NCBI GenBank assembly: GCA_964478325.1
Contig: CAYZIA010000036.1
Coordinates: 1-14,138 of the forward strand
From: DUAL01 sp964478325
GTDB taxonomy: Bacteria; Bacteroidota; Bacteroidia; Flavobacteriales; BACL11
Length of the DNA stretch: 14,138 bases
Reading direction: 5' to 3'
Part shown: piece after piece, positions 1-6,625 of the stretch
Layout: every line of letters starts with the position of its first letter
Numbering within the stretch: position 1 is the first letter of the stretch
Translations under genes and position numbers: made by a program
The notes under the pieces: generated by a model
Told to the model about the DNA's origin: nothing
What the model saw: only the letters and a program-made list of their open reading frames with translations
The model's database searches: none

Positions 1-681
1 CCAGGGACTTTGACAAGTTGTAGTATAACCGGGACATATAGGTGTAATTTCTTGACCTACACCTACTTGAGAGAGAGTCGCATTACCACTTAGCCCGCAA
101 CTTACAGAAGAATAGTTGAGCATCATTGAACTTGGAGCACTAACACCATCACAATCTCTATAAAATTTCACGGTAATTAAATATTGTGAGAGAGAAGAGA
201 TTGTACAAGGTGTACCTCCGCTTACATAAAAGGTGCTAGACCCTGAAAACCCTGAACTTGGACTGCCAGAAGTTAGTGTTGCACTTCCTTGTGTGACACT
301 ATAACTTCCTTGAATACCAAACCAATTCCACCCATCTCCAAAAGAATCATACCAATTAAAGTTCAAGGTTCCTATCGGAACACAAACTGTTACTATGTAA
401 GTATTAACCCCAAAAGCATATGGTCCTCCACTAGCAACCACTATTCCACTCGAATCAGTTATCGTCCAAGTTATCTCATTTCCGTAAAGATCTGTATTTA
501 TTGTAACAATTGTCTCTACGCCAGAACTGCTACCTGAGCCACTAATACATTGATAGGTAATATCCATTCCAGCAGCATGCGAACCATATGAGAAGGCACT
601 ATGTAGAACCATTAAGCAAAGTAAAACTATATGTTTAATGGTATTTGTTATAGGAATTAAAGATGAGAACTTTCTAATCAT
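1..681 (-). CDS. N-terminal part of a secreted gliding-associated surface protein (cut by window edge)
   Basis: Open frame of 227 codons from ATG at 681 to the window edge with no stop; too interrupted by the edge to show its C-terminus. Residues 1-33 form a signal peptide (basic start, hydrophobic stretch IVLLCLMVLHSAF). Mature residues 34-45 read SHAAGMDITYQC and residues 165-179 read SQYLITVKFYRDCDG. Together with the later SVSCG and EITPICP segments these match the N-terminal domain common in large Bacteroidota T9SS type B surface proteins. In that family the two halves are normally adjacent; here about 120 residues (46-164) lie between them, including a YDSFGDGW motif at 111-118. Inference: a surface or adhesin-like T9SS cargo protein; the sorting domain would lie outside the window. 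It starts 110 nt after the giant gene's stop in the same orientation, and no promoter is convincing, so co-transcription is possible. Confidence 0.85.
   Translation of the reverse strand, partial: MIRKFSSLIPITNTIKHIVLLCLMVLHSAFSYGSHAAGMDITYQCISGSGSSSGVETIVTINTDLYGNEITWTITDSSGIVVASGGPYAFGVNTYIVTVCVPIGTLNFNWYDSFGDGWNWFGIQGSYSVTQGSATLTSGSPSSGFSGSSTFYVSGGTPCTISSLSQYLITVKFYRDCDGVSAPSSMMLNYSSVSCGLSGNATLSQVGVGQEITPICPGYTTTCQSPW
187..546 (-). other. Inserted beta-rich domain within the N-terminal surface domain of the left-edge protein
   Basis: Residues 46-165 of the left-edge protein interrupt the otherwise contiguous SHAAGMDITYQC / YLITVKFYRDCDG domain. The insert reads as an independent unit: a segment around VETIVTINTDLYGNEITW (55-72), a middle part TDSSGIVVASGGPYAFG, and the acidic glycine motif YDSFGDGW at 111-118, then a serine/glycine-rich tail. 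Similar segments occur as stand-alone domains in Bacteroidota exported proteins. Domain boundaries are estimated by eye. Confidence 0.6.
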
Positions 682-791
682 TAAAGATAGCAATAATTTT
701 ATGCTAAAATCTTGATTTTTTGCTTTATATCTACTAGTATCTTTTCTCCTTTTCAACAAGCTGTTGTGGAGCATTTTTTACAAGAATCTTT
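682..791. other. Intergenic stretch without a convincing element
   Basis: 110 nt between the giant gene stop and the left-edge gene start. I see no good hairpin terminator and no complete TTG plus TAnnTTTG promoter. The left-edge gene may depend on read-through from the giant gene. Confidence 0.4.
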
Positions 792-3700
792 TTATCTAAG
801 TAGTGTAAATGATCCTGTGAAGTTCCTTCTTTTACCTAAAAGATCTACAATTTGTACTGTATAAGCGTAGTGTCCAGCAAGTGCAAATTCATTTCCATGA
901 ACTTTTCCATCCCATCCTTTTAATTGATTTTCTGTTTCAAAGATCAATTCACCAAATCTGTCATAAATGTAAAAGTTGTATTCACCTACACCCATCATAA
1001 TAGGAATAAAGACATCATTCTTTCCATCTCTATTTGGTGTAAAGGCAGTTGGGATGTAAATCAAGAATGCAGGATCAATGATAATAGTATGTGAAATAGA
1101 AGCTATACATCCATCTATTGAGGTTACACTATAAAGCACTTGATAACTGCCAGTGTCTAAATAAGTATGTGATAGTTCACCACCTAGAATTGTTGGCTCA
1201 GTTATTCCATCACCAAAATCATAAAGTCCAGCTACATGTCCAGATGATAAATCTGTAAAATAAATGGTTGGATTAGTTAGATCCGCTGGTTGTGGGAAAA
1301 AGCTAAAACTAGCTATTGGCATCGGATTTACCACAACAATTGCTACTCCAGAAACATTTCCAGCACAACCATTTACATCTGTAATATTATTTAAAGTATA
1401 AGTCCCAGCCGTGTTCGTTTGAAAGCTATAAGGGCTACTTGTTCCATTTAAAGCAACATTATTAAATCCATCCGAATAAACAATATTAAATGGAGGAGAG
1501 CCATTAGCAATAATATCAATCTGAGTGGTATTCCCATCAGCACAAATAATTCCTCCTCCACTAATTGTAGCGGAGGGAAGCGGGTTAACCGTTACAATTA
1601 CAGTTCCACTTGCTGTATTGCTACAATAAGCATCTGTTACATTAATTAAGTTATAAGTTGTTGTTGCAGAAGGACTTACTACAATTGAATCAATATTATT
1701 ACTTAACACAGCAGAAGTATTTGTACTATTAATATCATAATTAATATTGTAAGGTCCTGTTCCAGTAAAATTGAAATCCAAAGCAGTGCTTTGTCCGTCA
1801 CAAATAGATGTTGAACCACTCATTGTTACAGTTGGTAGAGGGTTTACTACGATTGTAATATTTCCATTTGCAGAAGCAGTACAATTATTACTATCTGTTA
1901 CATCTACCAAAGTATAAGTGGTAGTATTATTTGGTGTAACAGAAAGTGGTGTACCATTCACTGTTCCTGCAGCATCCAAAGTCACACTTGCAGGGCTTCC
2001 TCCATCTAAATAATTAACATTGTAAGGAGCAGTTCCACTCAGAGTAAAAGATAAATTAGAATTTTGTCCGATACAAATAGGAGTAGTTCCACTAATACTA
2101 ATTGTAGGTAAAGGATTCACAGTAATAGTAGCAGTTCCAGAACCTATATTAGTACAATTGTTTGCATCTGTAAGAGATACTATATTATAAGCTGTTGTTG
2201 TGTTTGGATTAACCATAACAGGACTACTTGTTGATACATCATTTCCGCTAGCATCTAATGTAACGACGCCTCCAGGGCTATAAGTTAAAGTATAATTTGC
2301 AGCACCAGTTAGAGTAAAGTTTAAAGGAGTTTGTTCTCCATCACAAATTGTATTGTTTCCACTTAAAACGGCAGTTGGTAATGGATTTACAGTAATAGTT
2401 ACGGAGCCACTTATATTAGTTTCTACTACACCATTTCCGTCTGTAATACTGACTAAAGTATAAGTGGTAGTAGTGGTGGGACTTACATTTAAAAGGTTAG
2501 AACCTGTATTATTAAAGATATAAGAATTAAGCACACCATTTTCATTATATTCTACTGTAAAGTTAGGAGTTCCTCCCAAGTTAAAATTCAGATCACTATT
2601 TTGCCCTGCACAAATAGTTGCATTACCTGAAAGAGTAGCAGTTGGCAATTGATTTACAGTAATTGTAACTGAACCACTTACAGAAGCAGTACACCCATTA
2701 TCATCAGTAACACTAACTAAACTATAATTAGTTGTAGAATTTGGAGTTACAGTTATTGTACCTGTAGTTGAATTAAAAGATGGTGAAGTTATTGGCCCAG
2801 TTCCATCATCATAAACTACAATAAAAGGAGCAGTTCCTGTTGTTAAAGTAAAATCAATTGTAGTACTCATTCCTTGTGTGATGCTTGTTGTTCCGCTAAT
2901 TGTCACAATAGGTGCTGGATTGACAGTAATTGTAACAGTAGCATTTGCATCAGGGCAAGGGCTAGCTCCTATTACTGTGTAAGTAAAAATAAAAGTTCCG
3001 CTTCCTGAAGTACTTGGGTTAAACATGTTTGGCACAGGAATATTATTTACATCTGTCCAAACACCTCCCACATCTGGACTACCTGTTAAATAATTAAATA
3101 AATTAAATACAGGATCATTCTCGCAAACTGTATGTGTGCCATTTGTTCCAGCATTTGGAAGCTGATTAATTGTAATTGTTAAATTAGAAGAATTGCTAGG
3201 GCATGGTAATAATGGTGGTACAGTATAAGTAAAAACGCCGCCACTCATTGTAGATGGGTCAAACATATTGCTGACACTACTACCATTTGCATTAGACCAG
3301 TTTCCACCAGCTAAAGGTGTACCTCCTAAAAAATTATACATATTAAATGCAGCACCATTTTCACAAACTGTATGTGTCCCATTTGTTCCAGCATTTGGGA
3401 GTGGATTATTAGTAACCGTTACTGTAGAAAAAGCAGAAGGACATGGACTAACAGTAACGGTATATGTAAATACACCGGAAGACGATGTAGCAGGGTTATA
3501 AAACGAACTTGGCAAAGTAGTCCCTGCTGAATTTATCCAAGTACCTCCTAAATCAGGGTTACCACCCAATATTGAAAAAAGATCTAATAATGGACCTACT
3601 TGACATACTGTTATATTTCCAGATATTCCAGCATTTCCTGTTTGATTAACCGTTACTAAAAGTGAAGGATTATTGACTGCAGCTGGACACCCTGTTCCAT

Positions 3701-5339
3701 CTAATAAACTTACTACATCATAGGTTGTTGTAGTGGTTGGGTAAAAGGTCAAAGGTTGCCCTGTAGAAATATCATTTCCAGCTCCATCAAGAGTATAAAT
3801 GAAAGGAGATCCATTAACATTTAGAGTTAATGTCCAGTTTGCAATTCCTATCATAGGGAGAAAACTTAATACAACAGTATCTCCTACACAAATAACTGAA
3901 GGACCGCTTAAAGTAGCAGTAATGTTACTATTATTGGGTAAAACAGTTATGGTATCGGTTGCAGTACACCAAGGATGAAGAGGATCATAGCCTGTCACTA
4001 CATAATCGGTAGTAGTATTTACTGTAACACTAGGATTATATATATTTGGATTAGTTAAACCGGTAACAGTTCCTGCAGTTGTTTGCCAATTATAACTATA
4101 AAATAAAGTAGTAGGACAACTAACAATTACCTCTGGTAAACTATTTGAATTAAGATTACATCCTACTGGAGGTGTTCCTCCAATAACAGGAGGTAAACCA
4201 TCAACCCTTATAAGAGAACCCTGGCTATCAAATATTGCATATCCACAATCATTAAAGTTTGAACCCCAATTTTGTAAGTAAGTTTCTAAAATATCCCCAT
4301 CTGTTACTGGAATCTGAAATACATCAGGGCCTGACCCACTTAACATTGTATAATTATTATGTATATTACCATTAATCACCACATCCATATTATGATATTG
4401 AGGTGGATTTCCTCCAACTGCTACCCATCCATCACCTGCTGCGTCATAGAGATCTATTCTGTAAGTGCAATTTGCAGGAACTGATGCTAGAGCATTTAAT
4501 TGAGTGGAACCAGTGCAATTTGAAGGAAGTTGAGTTGCATTAATAGTTGGCATTGCAACATAAATTGTTTTGGTTGCTGTACAGGTATCATTAATCCAAT
4601 TAGAATACATAAGTGTGTATGTGGTTGAATCCTGTGGTGCAACAGTAACAGTATCAAGTGCATAACCTAGTGGTATTGCGCCACCAGACCACAAACAGGA
4701 ATAACCAGAGCAAGTAGCTATATTTACATTATCTATTCCCCATTGATCCCAGGTTGGACCACTTGTCATGACCTGAGACCACCTAAATTGCGTAGTGGAT
4801 GTTTGTGCAGCTGCTGGGATTGGATAACAATAATTATTCCATCCCGCAAAATTATATGAGCTAGGATTAAAATAATGGATCGTAACCCAAACTCCTCCAG
4901 CTATTCTATATTGTAAATAAACTCCTTCACCAGGTAAATCAGGCCCATCACATGGTGGAGGAGATTGTGTTTCCATTTTAAAATCAAAACAAATATCACC
5001 TCCACATGAGGCATCTACTGTAACAGTGGTTGCTTGTCTAGGCGTAGCAGAACCTTGAGCAAACCAAAGATGTTGAGCTCCAAGAGGATTAGTTCCACAA
5101 GGACTAGTTAATGTCCACCCTGAAGTTACTGATGCCCATAAGCCACTTAGTGTACTACCTGTAAAGTCATCAGATGAAGCTCCACCTACTCCAGTTTGTT
5201 GAAGTAAAATACTTTCTCCACATGCAATAGTATCACGAACAGAATAAATAGCAGTGTTGCATTGCGCATACAAAATATTAGATCCAGTAGAAAGAAGTAG
5301 AGCAAAACAAAATAATAATCTAGTAAATAATTTATTCAT
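792..5339 (-). CDS. Giant T9SS type B cargo protein with Ig-like repeat arrays and PKD domain
   Basis: 1515 residues. Residues 1-26 are a signal peptide (cleavage likely after YAQ; not a lipobox). Residues 55-207 form a jelly-roll/reelin-like domain ending WDQWGIDNVNI. Residues 265-400 hold a domain with CTYRIDLYDAAGDGW at 291-305. Residues 401-468 are an Ig-like linker. Residues 475-1341 are two repeat classes: B1 475-566, A1-A3 568-810, B2-B7 811-1341. A PKD domain (YDFGDG 1373-1378, HTY 1391-1393) spans 1342-1423. The C-terminal domain 1424-1515 has TAFTPNRDGKNDVF at 1431-1444, YDRFGE and GWDG: the gliding-motility-associated, type B T9SS sorting signal. It should be exported by Sec, then moved across the outer membrane by T9SS and attached to the surface or released; adhesion is an inference. 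The start overlaps the previous gene's end by 8 nt, suggesting coupled translation. No catalytic domain is visible. Confidence 0.92.
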   Translation of the reverse strand: MNKLFTRLLFCFALLLSTGSNILYAQCNTAIYSVRDTIACGESILLQQTGVGGASSDDFTGSTLSGLWASVTSGWTLTSPCGTNPLGAQHLWFAQGSATPRQATTVTVDASCGGDICFDFKMETQSPPPCDGPDLPGEGVYLQYRIAGGVWVTIHYFNPSSYNFAGWNNYCYPIPAAAQTSTTQFRWSQVMTSGPTWDQWGIDNVNIATCSGYSCLWSGGAIPLGYALDTVTVAPQDSTTYTLMYSNWINDTCTATKTIYVAMPTINATQLPSNCTGSTQLNALASVPANCTYRIDLYDAAGDGWVAVGGNPPQYHNMDVVINGNIHNNYTMLSGSGPDVFQIPVTDGDILETYLQNWGSNFNDCGYAIFDSQGSLIRVDGLPPVIGGTPPVGCNLNSNSLPEVIVSCPTTLFYSYNWQTTAGTVTGLTNPNIYNPSVTVNTTTDYVVTGYDPLHPWCTATDTITVLPNNSNITATLSGPSVICVGDTVVLSFLPMIGIANWTLTLNVNGSPFIYTLDGAGNDISTGQPLTFYPTTTTTYDVVSLLDGTGCPAAVNNPSLLVTVNQTGNAGISGNITVCQVGPLLDLFSILGGNPDLGGTWINSAGTTLPSSFYNPATSSSGVFTYTVTVSPCPSAFSTVTVTNNPLPNAGTNGTHTVCENGAAFNMYNFLGGTPLAGGNWSNANGSSVSNMFDPSTMSGGVFTYTVPPLLPCPSNSSNLTITINQLPNAGTNGTHTVCENDPVFNLFNYLTGSPDVGGVWTDVNNIPVPNMFNPSTSGSGTFIFTYTVIGASPCPDANATVTITVNPAPIVTISGTTSITQGMSTTIDFTLTTGTAPFIVVYDDGTGPITSPSFNSTTGTITVTPNSTTNYSLVSVTDDNGCTASVSGSVTITVNQLPTATLSGNATICAGQNSDLNFNLGGTPNFTVEYNENGVLNSYIFNNTGSNLLNVSPTTTTTYTLVSITDGNGVVETNISGSVTITVNPLPTAVLSGNNTICDGEQTPLNFTLTGAANYTLTYSPGGVVTLDASGNDVSTSSPVMVNPNTTTAYNIVSLTDANNCTNIGSGTATITVNPLPTISISGTTPICIGQNSNLSFTLSGTAPYNVNYLDGGSPASVTLDAAGTVNGTPLSVTPNNTTTYTLVDVTDSNNCTASANGNITIVVNPLPTVTMSGSTSICDGQSTALDFNFTGTGPYNINYDINSTNTSAVLSNNIDSIVVSPSATTTYNLINVTDAYCSNTASGTVIVTVNPLPSATISGGGIICADGNTTQIDIIANGSPPFNIVYSDGFNNVALNGTSSPYSFQTNTAGTYTLNNITDVNGCAGNVSGVAIVVVNPMPIASFSFFPQPADLTNPTIYFTDLSSGHVAGLYDFGDGITEPTILGGELSHTYLDTGSYQVLYSVTSIDGCIASISHTIIIDPAFLIYIPTAFTPNRDGKNDVFIPIMMGVGEYNFYIYDRFGELIFETENQLKGWDGKVHGNEFALAGHYAYTVQIVDLLGKRRNFTGSFTLLR
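1317..2909. repeat. Six tandem class B Ig-like repeats (86-91 aa) in the giant protein gene
   Basis: Protein residues 811-899, 900-988, 989-1078, 1079-1169, 1170-1255 and 1256-1341. The common pattern is a start like ATLSGxxTICxGQ, a central TxPxTTTTYxLVSxTDxNxC, and an end like SGxxTITVNPLP. Most units have one cysteine near the start and one after the TD motif, which could form a disulfide. Units 2 and 3 (counting B1 upstream) each lack one of the pair. Confidence 0.88.
2910..3638. repeat. Three tandem class A repeats (about 80 aa, 240 bp period) in the giant protein gene
   Basis: Protein residues 568-648, 649-728 and 729-810. Each unit carries NAGxxGxxTVC near its start, an LGGxPxxGGxW-type centre, a NxFxPxTxxxGxFxYTV strand and a final PCP cysteine. 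At DNA level positions 3121-3160 and 3361-3400 match at 37 of 40 bases exactly 240 bp apart, and the older copy near 3601-3640 is in register but more diverged. This is a repeat class common in Bacteroidota surface proteins. Confidence 0.88.
3642..3917. repeat. Outlying class B repeat (B1) separated from the main array by the class A block
   Basis: Residues 475-566 of the giant protein. It shares ATLSGxxxICxG, YTLDGAGNDISTG and the TTTTTYDVVSLLDGTGC segment with the class B units at 811-1341, and resembles unit B4 (TLDASGNDVST) most closely by eye. The class A block (residues 568-810) sits between it and B2. Confidence 0.8.
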
Positions 5340-5784
5340 TTTTTATATTTATATTTTTTAATTCAAATTTAGTTAAGGTTGTAATTTTATCTACCCCTGG
5401 CATATCTTCCAAATTCTCGGTAAATTTAGAGAATATTCTTAAAGCATTATGCGTAGAGCAATTTCCTTCTATTATCTTTTTGCTTTCAATCCTAATTTCT
5501 TTACGAAATTCAGGACTATCTTGTTCACAATTTATACAAGATTTGTCATACCAAAGTTTACTGTCCCATTGAACTAGAATAGTATTAGAAGTCAGATTCT
5601 CAATCTTAAAGACCACAAATTCTTGATCAAATTGCTCATCAAAATCGCATTGTATTTGACAAAATGATATTTTTAGCTGGGTATTTTCATAATAAACCTC
5701 CCAATTATTTTCTGCTTTTAAAGTACCCAGTATACTAGATAATAAGAAAGCAAAAAGGAGAAGATTTCTTGTTAATTTTTTCAT
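5332..5784 (-). CDS. Small exported cysteine-containing protein, unknown function
   Basis: 150 residues; I do not recognise a named family. Residues 1-24 are a signal peptide (KKLTRN, then LLLFAFLLSSILG, cleavage around LKA). The mature part is predicted beta-rich with five cysteines: C42 and C46 (CQIQC), C83 and C86 (CINC) and C109, and a WDSKLWYD segment at 73-80 between them. There is no lipobox, transmembrane segment after the signal, or T9SS sorting domain, so the likely location is the periplasm. It is the first gene after a TAnnTTTG box at 5816-5823, and its stop (TAA, 5334-5332) lies inside the start of the giant T9SS cargo gene, an 8 nt overlap in another frame. Inference only: it may assist export or folding of its partner, or be a small surface accessory. 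The CxxC pair could bind metal or form disulfides. Confidence 0.85.
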   Translation of the reverse strand: MKKLTRNLLLFAFLLSSILGTLKAENNWEVYYENTQLKISFCQIQCDFDEQFDQEFVVFKIENLTSNTILVQWDSKLWYDKSCINCEQDSPEFRKEIRIESKKIIEGNCSTHNALRIFSKFTENLEDMPGVDKITTLTKFELKNINIKNE

Positions 5785-5815
5785 CTGTTAGCTTTTATTA
5801 AATTATTAGGAGCAA

Positions 5816-5823
5816 CAAATATA
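5816..5823 (-). promoter_or_regulatory. Predicted -7 promoter box (TATATTTG) for the small protein/giant adhesin pair
   Basis: TATATTTG on the minus strand fits the Bacteroidota -7 consensus TAnnTTTG exactly. It lies 31 nt before the ATG at 5784, which would give a leader of about 25 nt. No good TTG is present at the -33 position (spacing 17-20), so the call rests on one element. Its position in the 103 nt gap after batE suggests a transcription unit separate from bat. Confidence 0.5.
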
Positions 5824-5887
5824 CTAAAAAAGCAGTGAAAAATTAGAAATAAAATAGCGTTATAAGAAAACGATAATTAGTTATTAT

Positions 5888-6625
5888 TTAAATTTCTTTG
5901 CAGCTATCTTTTAATATCCATCCTACCTGACCATTTGTAAGTCGAATTTTAATCCATTGTTCTATTTGGTCTGTGATGAGTATTTTTCTTCCAGAATGAA
6001 TAGAGAACAAATCAGTTGCATTAAAAGAGGGTGCATTTTTTACCACTAATGAAGAGGAGAAAATAATAGCATAGGTTTGTTTACTTTTTTTCTGAAACTG
6101 GCTATTAGCAAAAATAAAGGTGAAAAAAGATAAGATCAGAAAGGAAATTAAAAGGTTTTGAGGAAGCCGCAGATGATGAAACTTTTTTATTCCAAAAAAT
6201 AAGAAATTAAGCCAAAGTAAGAGAATGGAAAGTATTGCCCAATGATCCATTTTCAAAAAGGAGACAATTGAATTTATCCATTCTTCAAAAGGTAATGCTG
6301 GAATAGATTCTATTTTATCTACAATCTTGAGTTGAGCTAACTCCAAATTATGTAAAGCATCCTCATTATTTTCATTTAATTTGAGAGCTTTTTCATAATA
6401 CAGAATGCAATGCGGCCAATCTTGTAATTTGTAATAAGCATTTCCTATATTATAAAAAAGTTCTGTACTTTGCAGGTTATTTTTCTGAATACTATCGTAA
6501 AGCAAAATGGCATCTTCATATTTTTCTTTCGCGTAAAAGGTGTTAGCTTGCTCAAATAAAATGTTAGAAGCAAATAAGATATTTGTAGCAAAAAATAAAG
6601 TTATTATCAAAAATAGTTTTTTCAT
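5888..6625 (-). CDS. batE: BatE: TPR and SH3-like membrane protein of the Bat operon
   Basis: 245 residues. A signal peptide (1-19, cleavage near FAS) is followed by two or three TPR helices pairs at about 22-100, including ELFYNIGNAYYKLQDW and YYEKALKLNENNEDALHNLE. Two transmembrane segments follow at about 127-146 and 156-174. The tail, 184-245, is an SH3b-like fold (VVKNAPSFNATD, then WIKIRLTNGQVGWI). With a cleaved signal peptide this topology puts both TPR and SH3 parts in the periplasm. Last gene of the operon; its ATG overlaps the batD stop by 4 nt (ATGA). Length and domain order fit BatE of Bacteroidota. The role, by family, is a scaffold in the Bat membrane complex; molecular partners are inferred. 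Confidence 0.92.
   Translation of the reverse strand: MKKLFLIITLFFATNILFASNILFEQANTFYAKEKYEDAILLYDSIQKNNLQSTELFYNIGNAYYKLQDWPHCILYYEKALKLNENNEDALHNLELAQLKIVDKIESIPALPFEEWINSIVSFLKMDHWAILSILLLWLNFLFFGIKKFHHLRLPQNLLISFLILSFFTFIFANSQFQKKSKQTYAIIFSSSLVVKNAPSFNATDLFSIHSGRKILITDQIEQWIKIRLTNGQVGWILKDSCKEI

Noticed and set aside
289..537. 82-codon open frame on the plus strand
   Set aside because: It is antisense to the left-edge secreted protein, whose signal peptide and conserved motifs fix the minus-strand frame; the plus-strand product resembles nothing.
682..689. TATCTTTA just before the left-edge gene start, close to the -7 consensus
   Set aside because: It abuts the ATG, so transcription would begin inside the gene, and its last base does not match TTTG.
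706..722. AAAATC/GATTTT inverted repeat followed by T residues
   Set aside because: Six A/T-dominated pairs with a two-base loop are too weak for a terminator.
3268..3501. 77-codon plus-strand open frame in the giant gene
   Set aside because: Shadow of the class A repeats; no start signal or recognisable protein.
1317..3917. Regular repeats considered as a CRISPR array
   Set aside because: The units are 240-270 bp, protein-coding in one frame and diverged; there are no short identical repeats with unique spacers.
5824..5887. Terminator after batE
   Set aside because: Only short AT-rich self-complementary pieces are present; no GC-containing stem with a T tract.
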